Source: Antarcticibacterium sp. 1MA-6-2
GTDB lineage: Bacteria; Bacteroidota; Bacteroidia; Flavobacteriales; Flavobacteriaceae
Assembly (NCBI RefSeq): GCF_021535135.1
Contig: NZ_CP091036.1
Location: forward strand, 4,092,001-4,156,000
Direction: 5' to 3'
Length of the DNA: 64,000 nt
The translations under genes were made by a program, and so were the position numbers. This document shows, in pieces, positions 44,298-54,461 of the stretch. Below the pieces are notes generated by a model. The model had not been told where the DNA came from. It saw nothing but the letters and a program-made list of their open reading frames with translations, and did no database searches. Each line of letters opens with the position of its first letter. The stretch's first letter is position 1.

Positions 44298-45008
44298 TTG
44301 TGTACAGTAACTCTGCTTCCGAATAATGAAACCACAAAAGGCTTTATACTAACTTCAAACAGGGATGAGGCGGCTGAAAGAAAAGCTGTTCCGCCGGAAA
44401 TCTATGAAGTAAACGGGGTGAACATCCTTTTCCCAAAGGACAAGGTTGCAGGAGGCACCTGGATAGGAGTTGGCGAAAATTGCAGGTTGATCTGTCTTTA
44501 AAATGGTGCTTTTGAAGCTCATCAAAGAAAATCAACATATAGGAAGAGCAGGGGAGTGGTGGTAAAGGAGTTACTCTGTGCAGTTGATATTGATTCAGCA
44601 TTAATGGAATATTATCTGGAAGGGATCGAGCCTTTTATAATTATTCTGGTGGATTGGAGCGACAACCTTAGATTTATAGAATTCGTGTGGGATGGGAACC
44701 TTCGGCACATCCAGGAACTACCTTTGGAAGCTCATATTTGGTCTTCATCTCCTTTATATGATGAGGCGATGAGACAAAGTCGTCTTAAATGGTTTAAAGA
44801 TTTCTTGAAAACTGAAGCTTCTTCAGAAAATCTTTTGAAATTTCATCATTCAGGGGGAGAGGGAAATCCAGAGGTAGATCTTATAATGGATCGCGGTTTT
44901 GTAAAAACCCAAAGTATTACCCAGATAATAAATTTTCAGCATTACACCAAAATGGTCTATGAAGATCTAACTACGGGAATAATAACAGAACGGGAAATAA
45001 AAACCTAG
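44298..45008 (+). CDS. NRDE/TANGO2-family protein with in-frame stop
   Basis: About 236 codons. The family's N-terminus CTVTLLPNNETTKGFILTSN, with Cys at position 2 and SNRDEA, is present after a TTG start at 44298. The Ntn-hydrolase-like fold is inferred for this family; its function is not settled (eukaryotic TANGO2 concerns heme/lipid trafficking). An in-frame TAA at 44499-44501 (NCRLICL then stop, then NGAFEAHQ) interrupts the gene without changing frame: the expected codon is Leu (TTA or CTG). ATG-initiated reading from 44556 gives the C-terminal part. It could be a broken gene or an error. It ends 8 bp from convergent apaG. Confidence 0.8.
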
Positions 45009-45016
45009 ATTTTTTC

Positions 45017-45404
45017 TTAATTTAAAGCGAAGGGAGCACTAAGTTTAAAGGAAGGGATTCCTACTTTAAACTTTTTAGAGGAAGTGAAATTGATCATATT
45101 AAAATGTCCACTCATTGCCCCAAAAGGTGCTGTTAGGAGGCAAACACTGCTGTAGGTGTGCGATTCTCCCGGTTTAAGCACCTAGTTTCTTGCCAATAAC
45201 ACCTTCTCCCTGTACAACTTCAGTGTTATTAAGAGCATCTTTTATTCTCCAGAATCTGGATTTTAATTGCACAGAGTCTTTGCTCTGATTTTCAATGGTG
45301 ATCCTATAGCCAAATGCGAAGTTTATTTTATAGTTCTTATAAAATGTGCCTTCGAAATTGGTCTCGACAGAAATCTTTATGCCACTAGTTACCTGTTGTA
45401 TCAT
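45017..45404 (-). CDS. apaG: ApaG (Co2+/Mg2+ efflux protein) domain protein, frameshifted
   Basis: About 129 codons. The ApaG beta-sandwich sequence is conserved: FAFGYRITIENQ, VQLKSRFWRI, VVQGEGVIGKKP, then SHTYSSVCLLTAPFGAMSG, HFNMINF. The stop lies at 45017-45019. The frame breaks at about 45180-45186 (GKKLGA then TAA; CTAGGTGCTT with C changed to TA; CCGGTGCTT gives KKPVLKPGESHTY). In E. coli apaG is in the ksgA-apaH operon; here it is 2 bp downstream of a DUF3667 gene in a reverse-strand operon with a T9SS plug protein. Its molecular role is unclear. Confidence 0.88.
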
Positions 45405-45406
45405 TT

Positions 45407-46558
45407 TTAAAAGATTGCAAAAGAAGCCGTTAGGGAAAATAAGGCAGCGATGATAGCTAATGTAGTAAATATTCCATTTAGTAGTATAAATTTAACAATG
45501 GTTTTAAATCTCCCCTGGCAATAGAACTTGCGCATTGCTTTATAAAGGTAGAACAGGAAAATGAAGGTGAGTATTTCAGTAAAGGTGTCAGACGAGAAAA
45601 TATAATCCAGAATTAACCCCAGTGCCATCATTATAAAAAAGGTGGTTTGAACATGGAAAGCAAAGACGAGGTGCTCCATATAATTGAAGGGCCTTCTTAG
45701 GTAAAGCAACCAGATAAAAAGAGCAAATATTGGCAGGTAAAAGAAAATTATAAAAGGCAATTTGCTAACAAAGTAGTTGTAGAAGATTGATGGATTATCT
45801 CGCATACTATTCCAGTCCACCACTTTTTTATAGATCCAACGGTTATAGGTGGAGTTCGTATGATTTAAAGAGTCAATAGCGCTAAATGGTTCTCTAAGCG
45901 AAGTTTCCTTATAAAAACTATTGTAGTAATCGGTTTGGGAGATTAGAGAATTATACCAGGGCAGGCTATCCAGTTTTTCCTGACTAATATAATCATTCAT
46001 ATAATTGCCGCCTGCCGTCCCCTGCGAGGTAGCTTCTAAAGAATCTGAAATTTCAATTACCCTACCTGTAGTTTTTGCCGGAGCTGCTATTAGAGAATCA
46101 ATGTTTATAGCCTCACCACCAGGTACTTTTTTAAGATCTTCCTTTAATTCTTCTCTTTCTTCCGCAGTTAATTCAGTATTATTATTGGTAGAGTTATTTA
46201 ACATGCTGTCATAGTCACCAGTAAAATTCCAAATAATGAAAAAGATGATAGATGCACTTAAATAGAATCTAAAGGGGTTAGCATACCTTACTCTTTTCCC
46301 AAAAATGTATTCACAGGAAATTTTTCCCGGGTAAAAAAGTATGGTAGTTAAGGTTCTTCTTATTCGGGAATCATAAGCAAATAATCCTGCAAAAAATTCA
46401 TTAAAGAAGTCGTCAAAACTTAATTTCTTAGTGCTGTTTACTTGACCGCACTGGGGGCAGAATTTATCGCTGGTATCTAATGGATGCTCACAATTAAGGC
46501 AGCGGTTTCCTCTATGATTTGTTGCAGTACGGGGATTTTTTTGTTGCAGTAAGGCCAT
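45407..46558 (-). CDS. DUF3667 membrane protein with N-terminal zinc ribbon
   Basis: About 383 residues, starting at MALLQQKNPRTATNHRGN. An earlier ATG would overlap the upstream DUF5103 gene, so the shorter start is preferred. Near the N-terminus is a zinc ribbon, CLNCEHPLDTSDKFCPQCGQ (two CxxC pairs). Then LSFDDFFNEFFAGLF, the membrane helix beginning YLSASIIFFIIWNFTG, a soluble part with Asn/Ser/Thr, and a hydrophobic C-terminal third (LPFIIFFYLPIFALFIWLL and others). This matches DUF3667, a family of unknown function in Bacteroidota. It lies 10 bp after DUF5103 and 2 bp before apaG. Confidence 0.82.
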   Translation of the reverse strand: MALLQQKNPRTATNHRGNRCLNCEHPLDTSDKFCPQCGQVNSTKKLSFDDFFNEFFAGLFAYDSRIRRTLTTILFYPGKISCEYIFGKRVRYANPFRFYLSASIIFFIIWNFTGDYDSMLNNSTNNNTELTAEEREELKEDLKKVPGGEAINIDSLIAAPAKTTGRVIEISDSLEATSQGTAGGNYMNDYISQEKLDSLPWYNSLISQTDYYNSFYKETSLREPFSAIDSLNHTNSTYNRWIYKKVVDWNSMRDNPSIFYNYFVSKLPFIIFFYLPIFALFIWLLYLRRPFNYMEHLVFAFHVQTTFFIMMALGLILDYIFSSDTFTEILTFIFLFYLYKAMRKFYCQGRFKTIVKFILLNGIFTTLAIIAALFSLTASFAIF

Positions 46559-46568
46559 TACTACCTGC

Positions 46569-47816
46569 TTAGTTTGTAATATTAATTGAGTTTGCAGTCC
46601 CCACGCCAATAATTTGATCATAACGGGCTCCCAGGTCTCTAAAGTAAACTAAAACCTGAAATTCATTTTCAGTTTTTTCGAAATTTCCGCTAATGAAGCC
46701 GGGATCCATAGATTGGTCCTCTTTTAATAGAACATATTTATAATCATAATAGCCTTGTTTAAATAATCGCGCATTCTCGTAAAGACCCGACTCTTTATTG
46801 TATTTCATTAAAGTAGATTCGTCCAGTTGAAAATTATTGAAAGCGCCAAAGAGGTGAATTTCCCCACCGCCCAGGGGTTCATAATTCATTAGGGAGAAAT
46901 GGGTCCAAACATATTCTGCTTCAATATCCGGATCATTTCCCTGTAGAGTTCTTACAACGAACTGCCCGTTGACATCGGGATTATAAGTGTAAGGTTGCTC
47001 ATCCCTGGACCTGTCAGTAAATAAGAAGTGATGATAGAGATCATTGAGTTCAACCCGGCTTATTTGAACAGTGGGAGCTCTAACATCTTTGCTGTCAAAT
47101 TTAAGATATTCATTTCCTGCCAAAAATGCGGTGGATTGATCGTACCTGTAGATAAGTTCATTGGCGAGACTGTATTGTGGTTTAATGTTCGTAATAGCCG
47201 ACTTTAGATTATAGTTTTGCATAATCATGACATTTACTGTTCGTTCAGGATTTCTCAGTAAAATATCTGGTGAGTAAATAGTGAAATTCACAACCTGTTT
47301 TTTATTAATAAACTGAAGGTCCCTGGAACGTTTAATGGTTACTCCCACCTGTGTAAGGGGTTGGTAAACCATAAACTTTCTCGAAAAGATCAATTCTTTA
47401 CTGTTATTGTAAACATTCAGAACATAATTTCCCGTCACTTTTAGGCCCTGGGTATCCCGGTTAGGAATGCTTAATTCATAATGAGTATACGGCTGAAGGG
47501 TATTAAACGAATTGGTATAGTTAAAGATTCTCACATCATCAAACCCTAAAAGATATTCAGATTTAACTAGTTCTGAAGGGGTCCAGTCATAATTATAATG
47601 TTCTATAGTATAGTAATAGTCTGCTTCGTCCCCAATTATATCATCAAATTTAAGATGGAGCGGTTCTCCTAATGCAATTACAGGATTTCCAGTGACCGAA
47701 GAACTTCCCCGGAATTCAATACTGCGTATAAAACCGGGAGCCGGGGTTTCCATTAAGACCTGGGAATAAATACAGGCACTCCATAAAATGGTGAAACACA
47801 GTAGTAAGTTCTTCAT
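46569..47816 (-). CDS. DUF5103 protein, type IX secretion system plug
   Basis: Protein of 415 residues with a signal peptide (LLLCFTILWSACIYSQ). The first domain starts with FIRSIEFRGSSSVTGNPVI and LKFDDIIGDEADYYYTIEHY; the tryptophan/tyrosine-rich pattern (YNYDWTPSELVKSEYLLGFD) is typical of DUF5103. In Flavobacterium johnsoniae a DUF5103 protein was found as the plug sealing the periplasmic end of the SprA translocon, so this is the likely role here. It is intact. It leads an operon with DUF3667 and apaG. Assignment is from sequence pattern, not a database hit. Confidence 0.82.
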   Translation of the reverse strand: MKNLLLCFTILWSACIYSQVLMETPAPGFIRSIEFRGSSSVTGNPVIALGEPLHLKFDDIIGDEADYYYTIEHYNYDWTPSELVKSEYLLGFDDVRIFNYTNSFNTLQPYTHYELSIPNRDTQGLKVTGNYVLNVYNNSKELIFSRKFMVYQPLTQVGVTIKRSRDLQFINKKQVVNFTIYSPDILLRNPERTVNVMIMQNYNLKSAITNIKPQYSLANELIYRYDQSTAFLAGNEYLKFDSKDVRAPTVQISRVELNDLYHHFLFTDRSRDEQPYTYNPDVNGQFVVRTLQGNDPDIEAEYVWTHFSLMNYEPLGGGEIHLFGAFNNFQLDESTLMKYNKESGLYENARLFKQGYYDYKYVLLKEDQSMDPGFISGNFEKTENEFQVLVYFRDLGARYDQIIGVGTANSINITN

Positions 47817-47911
47817 AATAACAATATTAGGAAAAAGTGTGATGCAATTAATATACCCGAAAAAAAGGCCTTGTTTTTAACAGGTTTGAAGTCTGAAAAA
47901 TATCTGATTTC

Positions 47912-47945
47912 TTTGGGAGTTGTAGGGTTAAAATTAGTAAATTTG
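47912..47945 (+). promoter_or_regulatory. Bacteroidota-type promoter of the nqr operon
   Basis: TTTG (47912-47915) and TAAATTTG (47938-47945), a perfect TAnnTTTG, with 22 bp between. The nqrA ATG is 40 bp downstream. Confidence 0.6.
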
Positions 47946-47984
47946 CGCACCTAAAAAAATAATTTTTAATATACACTCCATCCT

Positions 47985-49329
47985 ATGTCAAAGGACATTC
48001 GAATTAAAAGAGGTTTAACTCTACGATTAAAAGGGGAGGCGGAAAAACAAGTTGTTGAGGCCCCAAGGTCTAAAACCTACGCCATTAAACCCCCCGATTT
48101 TCACTCAGTAATTCCAAAAATGGTTGTCAAAGAAGGAGATAAACTTCTTGCTTAAGTGATGAAATTTTCTTTTCTAAATATACTGAAGAGGTGAGGTTTA
48201 CTTCTCCTGTGAGTGGTACTGTTTTGGAAGTTAAACGCGGTGAAAAACGACGAATTTTGGAAGTGATCATTGAAGCTACTTTAATGATGAATACAAAGAC
48301 TTCGGAAAGTTAAATGCTTCAACGGCAGATGCAGAATCTGTAAAAGATCTTATCCTTAGAAGTGGATGTGGTGCTTTTATAATGCAAAGGCCTTACGATA
48401 TTGTTGCAGATCCAAAAGATACGCCCAAGTCAATTTTTGTCTCTGCCGTTACAACAGCTCCTCTGGCAGGAGATAAGGGATTTATTTTAAAGGATAAAGT
48501 GGCCGCTTTTCAGGAGGGGATTTACGCCTTGCAAAAGTTGACCCCCGGGAAAGTATATCTTTCTGTTGATGAAAGTTCTGCTACTCATCTTAAGGATATT
48601 AAAGGGGCCGAAATAGTGCATGTTAAAGGAAAACATCCTGCAGGAAATGTGGGAGTTCAAATCCATAAACTGGACCCTGTTAATATTGGTGAGCGGGTTT
48701 GGACAGTGGGACCTGAGGATGTTGCTATAATTGGAAATGTTTTTCTTACCGGAAGGTATCTCGCAAATCGTACTGTTGCAGTAGTGGGCAGTGAAGCTAA
48801 AGACAGAAAGTATTACCAAATTAAAATAGGAGCAAACTCCAATGAGTTAATTGGAAGAATTCCAGAGAATGTAAGGATCATTTCCGGAGACGTGCTTACA
48901 GGTACAAAAATCTCCAATAATCAACACCTGGGATTTTATCACAACACCCTTAGTTTAATTCCGGAAGGAAATCAATATAGAATGTTAGGGTGGTTACCAT
49001 TTACATATAATAATATCCATTCCAGTTCCAGGACTTCCCTGTCCTTCTTATTTCCCAAGAAAAAGTATGAACCTACTACCAATTTAAATGGGGAGGAACG
49101 TGCTTTAGTGGTGACGGGAGAAATGGAAGAAGTAGTTCCTATGGACATATTCCCTATGCAATTGATTAAGGCTTGTATGGCGGGGGATATTGAAAAAATG
49201 GAAAACCTGGGAATTTATGAAGTAGCTCCTGAAGATTTTGCTTTAGTTGATTATGTAAATACTTCTAAAATTGAAACACAGGAAATTATACGGTTAGGTT
49301 TGGATTTAATGATTACTGAAGTAGGTTAA
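47985..49329 (+). CDS. nqrA: Na+-translocating NADH:quinone reductase subunit A, frameshifted
   Basis: Quinone-binding subunit of the sodium pump, about 448 codons. It starts MSKDIRIKRGLTLRLKGEAE (ATG 47985). First break at about 48150-48156: GDKLLA then TAA in GCTTAAGTGATG, expected GCTGGTGATG (AGDEIFFSKYTEEV). Second break at about 48280-48286: IIEA then ACTTTAATG lacks a G (GCTGACTTT gives EADFNDEYKDFGKL). After that the frame is open to the end (RPYDIVADPKDTPKSIFVSA). Gly-rich and aromatic motifs near QRPYDIVADP are conserved. It leads the nqrABCDEF operon. Confidence 0.95.
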
Positions 49330-49340
49330 AAAGTTTAATT

Positions 49341-50527
49341 ATGGAATGGATAAGACAGAGATTAGATAAATTTAAAAAGCCATTTAATAAGGGAGAGAAA
49401 TTTGAAAAATATGCTCCTGCCATTAATGCTTTAGATACTTTTTTATTTACCCCTAACCATACTACAAAAACTTATGCTCACATTAGGGATGCTGTAGATT
49501 TGAAAAGGGTTATGATTACAGTGGTTATTGCTTTACTTCCTGCTTTAATTTTTGGAATGTGGAACCAGGGATACCAATTCCTTTCGCAAATTCAGGCAGA
49601 AGTTGGATTCTGGGAGGCCTTTGGTCACGGAGCGTCAAAAATACTTCCTATGATTGCCGTTTCTTACGGGGTGGGATTAGGAATTGAATTCGCATTTGCT
49701 ATTATGCGGGGCCACGAAGTTAACGAAGGATACCTTGTTACCGGGTTGTTGATCCCTATGATAATGCCAATAGACATTCCATTGTGGATGGTAGCTATTT
49801 CTGTAATTTTTGCAGTTATTATAGGTAAAGAAGCTTTTGGAGGAACAGGAATGAATATTCTTAATCCCGCTTTAACTGCCCGGGCTTTTGCATTCTTTGC
49901 ATACCCTACTTATATGTCTGGAAACTCGGTTTGGGTGAGCAATGCATACGAACTCGATGCAGTATCGGGAGAGACTATTTTAGGTAGTCTTGCAGCTGGC
50001 GAAAAGGTGCAGTACGATGCCTGGGATATGTTTGTGGGAGTGATTCCCGGTTCTATAGCAGAGACTTCTACCCTGTGTATTCTTGCTTAAGTGCGGCCTT
50101 TATGATCTTTGCCGGAGTTGGTTATTGGCGAATAATGTTGAGTTGTTTCGTGGGGGCTATAGTAATGGGGCTTATTTTTAATTCCCTTCCTTATTTTGGT
50201 TTTGAAGGAAATGCCCTAACAAATTTCCCCTGGTATAAACATCTAATTGCCGGAGGTTTGGCTTTTGGTATAGTGTTCATGGCTACAGATCCTGTTTCGG
50301 CATCACAAACCACACGGGGAAAATATATATATGGATTTTTAATAGGATTTTTTGCAGTAATGATCAGGGTGTTTAATCCTGCGTATCCGGAAGGTATTAT
50401 GCTTGCGATCCTGTTAATGAATGTTTTCGCGCCTGTAATTGATCATTATGTAATACAGGGTAACGTTAAAAAGAGATTAAAGAGGAGAGATACTTCTATG
50501 AATCCACAAATTAATACAGCTGTTTAA
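49341..50527 (+). CDS. nqrB: Na+-translocating NADH:quinone reductase subunit B, frameshifted
   Basis: Integral membrane subunit, about 395 codons, with RnfD-like helices. Conserved segments are LFTPNHTTKTYAHIRDAVDL, GRGHEVNEGY-type loop (IMRGHEVNEGYLVTGLLIPM), GGTGMNILNPALTARAFAFF, and the later ATDPVSASQTTRGKYIYGFL. Covalent FMN is attached by ApbE to a Thr in the motif DAVSGETILG (family consensus SGAT; here Glu replaces Ala). The frame breaks at about 50086-50092 (CILA then TAA in GCTTAAGTGCGG, expected GCTGGTGCGG or similar). Both halves join exactly. Confidence 0.95.
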
Positions 50528-50529
50528 AA

Positions 50530-51270
50530 ATGGAAGAGAAATCGGTCAATAAAACAAACACTAACTCCTATACATTTATTTTTGCTATAGTGATGGTGGT
50601 GGTAGTGGGTAGTATTCTGGCTTTTGCCGCTACCTCGTTGCAGCCTACGCAGTATGAGAATATGCGTCAGGAAAAAATGCAGAACATTCTTGCTACTGTT
50701 GGTGTTGAAACGGACAGGGCAGGAGCTGAAGAATTGTACAAAAAGTACATAACTGAGGAAATTGTACTTGATTACGAAGGAGAAATAAAAGAGGGTGTAG
50801 AAGCTTTTGATGTGGATCTTGCTAAAGAGATCAAAAGAGAACCTTTGGAACAAAATTTTCCATTGTATATCGCCGAAGTTGAAGGTGAAAAATATTATAT
50901 AGTTCCACTACGAGGATCGGGATTATGGAATGCGATCTTTGGTTACATCTCTCTTAAAGATGATGTAAACACCATAAAAGGAGCCGTCTTTGATCACCTT
51001 GGGGAAACTCCCGGATTGGGAGCAGAAATTACCCAGGAATGGTTTAGGGAGCGGTTCACAGATGAAAAGATCTTTGATGGTTCAGGTAATTTAATTGGAG
51101 TGTCGGTTGTTAAAGGAAACAGCAGTACTTCAAAAGATGACAATCAGGTTGATGCAATTTCCGGGGCTACAATTACTGGAGATGGGGTATCAGATATGAT
51201 TTCAGAAAGGCTTCAATACTATTTACCATACTTCAAAAGCCAAACTGACGTAAAAGTTGCAAATAATTAA
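50530..51270 (+). CDS. nqrC: Na+-translocating NADH:quinone reductase subunit C
   Basis: Subunit of 246 residues, intact. One N-terminal membrane helix ([17 protein letters not shown]) followed by a periplasmic domain. The covalent FMN motif [17 protein letters not shown] matches the ApbE target (Thr within SGAT). The start is 2 bases after the nqrB stop. It belongs to the electron path between NqrF/NqrB and NqrD/E in the membrane. Confidence 0.96.
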   Translation: MEEKSVNKTNTNSYTFIFAIVMVVVVGSILAFAATSLQPTQYENMRQEKMQNILATVGVETDRAGAEELYKKYITEEIVLDYEGEIKEGVEAFDVDLAKEIKREPLEQNFPLYIAEVEGEKYYIVPLRGSGLWNAIFGYISLKDDVNTIKGAVFDHLGETPGLGAEITQEWFRERFTDEKIFDGSGNLIGVSVVKGNSSTSKDDNQVDAISGATITGDGVSDMISERLQYYLPYFKSQTDVKVANN

Positions 51271-51274
51271 TATT

Positions 51275-52043
51275 ATGGCACAGGAAAAAAATTTAAACCC
51301 TGAGCAATCTGCTGAGGTAACACAAAAATCACGGGAAGATAAGAAGAACGCAATGGTTCTTTTCTTATCAGATTCTGAAGAAAAAGAAAGTTTTCTCTCT
51401 AAGAGAAACAGGAAACTACTTTCAGATCCTTTAAATGATAATAACCCTATAACTGTTCAGGTGCTTGGTATTTGTTCAGCACTTGCAATTACAGTGCAGC
51501 TGGAACCAGCTATTGTAATGGCTTTAGCGGTAACAGCGGTAATGGCTTTCTCTAACATGATTATTTCAATGTTGAGAAATATGATCCCGAGTAGGATCAG
51601 AATTATCGTTCAGCTTGTTGTAGTAGCATCTTTGGTGGCATTGGTAGACCAGGTTTTAAGGGCTTATGCTTATGATGTGAGTAAGCAGCTTTCAGTATTC
51701 ATTGGTCTTATTATTACGAACTGTATAGTAATGGGACGCTTGGAAGCCTTTGCTCTTGGTAATGGTGTCTACAGGTCTTTTCTTGATGGGGTAGGTAACG
51801 CTGCCGGATACGGATTAATTCTTGTTATTGTAGCTTTCTTCAGGGAATTGTTAGGTGCTGGCAAATTGTTCGGCTATGAAGTTCTTGGCCATAAAGGAGC
51901 TACCCTTGCAGAATCTACTCTATTTATATGCTATAGGATATGAAAATAACGGATTAATGCTCCTCTCCCCAATGGCTCTTATAGTTGTTGGTATTTTGAT
52001 CTGGTTCCAAAGATCCAGAAACCGAAAACTAATTGAGGCCTAA
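51275..52043 (+). CDS. nqrD: Na+-translocating NADH:quinone reductase subunit D, frameshifted
   Basis: Membrane subunit of about 256 codons with an extended, charged N-terminus ([20 protein letters not shown]), followed by about six helices. Conserved: [19 protein letters not shown] (with the helix-break Cys at the iron site) and [20 protein letters not shown]. The start at 51275 is preferred over an upstream ATG that overlaps nqrC. The frame breaks at about 51919-51926 ([10 protein letters not shown]; an extra T in CTCTATTTATATG; without it [17 protein letters not shown]). It ends [12 protein letters not shown]. Confidence 0.93.
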
Positions 52044-52067
52044 TCAATAACAGCTAAAAAATATATC

Positions 52068-52681
52068 ATGGATTACGTAAATTTATTTGTCAGGAGTATT
52101 TTCATAGAGAATATGATCTTCGCCTATTTCCTTGGGATGTGTTCATACCTGGCAGTTTCCAAAACAATGAAAACAGCTGTGGGATTAGGTGCTGCGGTTA
52201 TTTTTGTACTTACAATGACCGTTCCTATTAACTTCCTTCTGGACAACTACCTGCTTCGTCCCGGTGCTTTATCCTGGTTAGGAGCAGAATATGCAACGAT
52301 TGACCTTAGTTTCCTTAGTTTTATTATGTTTATCGCCGTTATTGCGGCAATGGTGCAACTGGTAGAAATGGTCGTTGAGAAATTTGCTCCGGCTTTATAT
52401 GGGGCTTTGGGTATCTTCCTTCCACTTATTGCGGTTAACTGTGCTATCCTTGGTGGCGCGTTATTTATGCAGCAAAAGGATTTTCCGGGAATAGGATACG
52501 CAGTAACTTATGGGTTAGGTAGTGGTATTGGCTGGTTTCTGGCCATTATAGGTATTGCAGCCATCCGTGAAAAAATTACTTATTCTAATGTGCTTACTCC
52601 CCTTAAAGGATTAGGTATAACTTTCATTATTACCATTTAATGGCTCTTGGATTTATGAGTTTTATGGGAATCAAATTATAA
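52068..52681 (+). CDS. nqrE: Na+-translocating NADH:quinone reductase subunit E, frameshifted at the end
   Basis: Membrane subunit, about 204 codons. Starts [20 protein letters not shown], the conserved NqrE beginning (six helices; the Cys in [14 protein letters not shown] pairs with NqrD at the intramembrane iron centre, by family knowledge). Also conserved: [20 protein letters not shown]. Frame breaks at about 52634-52641 (GITFIIT, then I and TAA at 52638-52640; ACCATTTAATG lacks a base; ACC GGT TTA ATG GCT restores [17 protein letters not shown] to a TAA at 52679-52681). Confidence 0.94.
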
Positions 52682-52690
52682 TTAGAAGAT

Positions 52691-53980
52691 ATGACAGTTA
52701 TTATAGCAAGTGTAATTGTATTTTTAGTATTGATCTTAATATTGGTGGGTGTACTTTTAGGTGCTAAAGCCAAACTTGTTCCTTCAGGACTTAGAAAAAT
52801 CAATATTAATAATGAAAAGGATCTGGAAGTTGGATCGGGTGGAACTTTATTGTCTACTTTGGGTGAAAACAAATTATTTTTGCCATCTGCCTGCGGTGGT
52901 GGTGGTACTTGTATCCAGTGTAAATGTATTGTTTCTGAAGGTGGGGGATCTATTCTCCCTACAGAGGAGCCACACTTTACACGTAAAGAAATTGCTCAGG
53001 GTTGGAGACTTGGTTGCCAGGTAAAGGTAAAGCAGGATATGAAAGTTCAAATACCTGAAGAGGTGTTTGGAATCAAAAAATGGGAGGCAACTGTGGTACG
53101 TAATTACAACGTGGCGTCTTTTATTAAAGAATTTGTAGTTGAAATTCCTGAAGATATGGACTATCGGGCAGGAGGTTATATTCAAATTGAAATTCCAAAA
53201 TGCGAAGTTAAGTATCAGGATATGGATATTACTGCCCATCCTGATGAGCATCCGGAAAATCCACAGAAGTTTAAAGAGGAATGGGATAAGTTCAACTTGT
53301 GGCCTCTTGTAATGAGAAATACTGAAACAGTGGAGCGTGCATATTCTATGGCTTCTTACCCTGCTGAAGGAAGAGAAATTATGCTGAACGTGCGTATTGC
53401 TACCCCACCATGGGACAGAGCAAAGAATGGATGGATGGATGTTAATCCTGGAATCGCATCTTCCTATATCTTCTCTTTAAAGAAAGGTGACAAATGTATT
53501 ATCTCAGGACCTTACGGGGAATTCTTCATCAATGAAAGTGAGGCAGAAATGCTTTACGTAGGTGGGGGAGCAGGGATGGCCCCTATGCGTTCGCACCTGT
53601 ACCATCTTTTTCGTACTGTAAAAACAGGAAGAAAAGTAACTTATTGGTATGGTGGACGTTCAAAAAGAGAATTATTCTATACTGAACATTTCCGTGCTCT
53701 GGAAAGAGATTTCCCTAATTTCCGCTTTTTCCTTGCCCTTTCTGAACCTCTTGAAGAGGACAACTGGAAGGTTAAGAAAAGTATAGATGATGAAGGAGAT
53801 GGATTCGTAGGGTTTATCCACCAGGTAGTTATTGACAATTATCTTAAGTTCCACGAGGAACCTGAAGATATTGAATATTACTTTTGTGGACCGCCCCTTA
53901 TGAATAAAGCCGTAGAAAAAATGACTGATGATTTTGGGGTACCACCTGAAAATGTGAGATTTGATGATTTTGGTGGTTAA
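52691..53980 (+). CDS. nqrF: Na+-translocating NADH:quinone reductase subunit F
   Basis: NADH-oxidising flavoprotein of 429 residues, intact. An N-terminal membrane helix ([19 protein letters not shown]), then a [2Fe-2S] ferredoxin domain with [12 protein letters not shown] and the later WRLGCQ, then an FAD/NAD domain: [12 protein letters not shown] (FAD), [12 protein letters not shown] and [13 protein letters not shown] (NAD). It receives electrons from NADH and passes them to NqrC/B. It ends the six-gene operon; a terminator follows at 54001. Confidence 0.97.
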   Translation: MTVIIASVIVFLVLILILVGVLLGAKAKLVPSGLRKININNEKDLEVGSGGTLLSTLGENKLFLPSACGGGGTCIQCKCIVSEGGGSILPTEEPHFTRKEIAQGWRLGCQVKVKQDMKVQIPEEVFGIKKWEATVVRNYNVASFIKEFVVEIPEDMDYRAGGYIQIEIPKCEVKYQDMDITAHPDEHPENPQKFKEEWDKFNLWPLVMRNTETVERAYSMASYPAEGREIMLNVRIATPPWDRAKNGWMDVNPGIASSYIFSLKKGDKCIISGPYGEFFINESEAEMLYVGGGAGMAPMRSHLYHLFRTVKTGRKVTYWYGGRSKRELFYTEHFRALERDFPNFRFFLALSEPLEEDNWKVKKSIDDEGDGFVGFIHQVVIDNYLKFHEEPEDIEYYFCGPPLMNKAVEKMTDDFGVPPENVRFDDFGG

Positions 53981-54000
53981 CCTGTACCATACAATAATAG

Positions 54001-54029
54001 AACAGCTGCCAAAGGGCGGCTGTTTTTTG
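54001..54029 (+). terminator. Terminator after nqrF
   Basis: Imperfect stem AACAGCTGCC (54001-54010) and GGCGGCTGTT (54015-54024) with an A-rich loop, followed by TTTTT. It lies 20 bp after nqrF and separates the operon from the next gene. Confidence 0.75.
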
Positions 54030-54082
54030 TTAAGCCTATTGTGATTTTTAAAAAGGATCAACAATATTCTTTAGCAGAATTG

Positions 54083-54090
54083 TAAATTTG
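54083..54090 (+). promoter_or_regulatory. -7 promoter element giving a very short leader
   Basis: TAAATTTG (perfect TAnnTTTG) ends 8 bases before the ATG at 54099, so the transcript would have a leader of only a few bases. A matching -33 was not found. Confidence 0.45.
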
Positions 54091-54098
54091 CAGCTAGT

Positions 54099-54461
54099 AT
54101 GAAAACGGAACTTACTCAACAGGAACTTCATAATCTTGCGATGAATATCGTAGGACAGGATCTTGAGGAAAATGGTTATGAATTTCTGGGGGTCAACAGT
54201 GAATTTAAAACAAATCCCCAGTTTGTAGCACTAAAAGAAAAGAAGTTGCACTTCGTGGTTGTTAGAGCAATTACCTATCCAGATAACCCAAAAAATTTTG
54301 ATCTTGCATTGATGAAGAAGGTGAAGGATCACGCAGTAAAATTTAATGCACGAACCTTCTATGCCGGGGTAGGTCTTGCGAATTCACAGGATTACGAAAA
54401 GCTTATGGTAAAAGAAGAAGATTATATTATAAATTATGACGGACTTCAGGAAATTGAGTAA
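54099..54461 (+). CDS. Conserved small protein of unknown function next to nqrF and apbE
   Basis: Protein of 120 residues, soluble, no signal or membrane helix. It looks like a compact alpha/beta protein: LTQQELHNLAMNIVGQDLEE, EFLGVNSEFKTNPQFVALKE, LHFVVVRAITYPDNPKNF, LMVKEEDYIINYDGLQEIE. I do not recognise a named family; similar ORFs in related bacteria are sometimes labelled after Nqr only because of position. It lies between the nqr terminator and apbE, whose start (54436) overlaps its last 26 bases, indicating co-translation. A role in respiratory-complex assembly or flavinylation is therefore possible but unproven. Confidence 0.8.
   Translation: MKTELTQQELHNLAMNIVGQDLEENGYEFLGVNSEFKTNPQFVALKEKKLHFVVVRAITYPDNPKNFDLALMKKVKDHAVKFNARTFYAGVGLANSQDYEKLMVKEEDYIINYDGLQEIE

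Noticed and set aside
48487..48819. ORF of 110 codons antisense to nqrA
   Set aside because: It is a shadow of a conserved gene; no promoter or family evidence.
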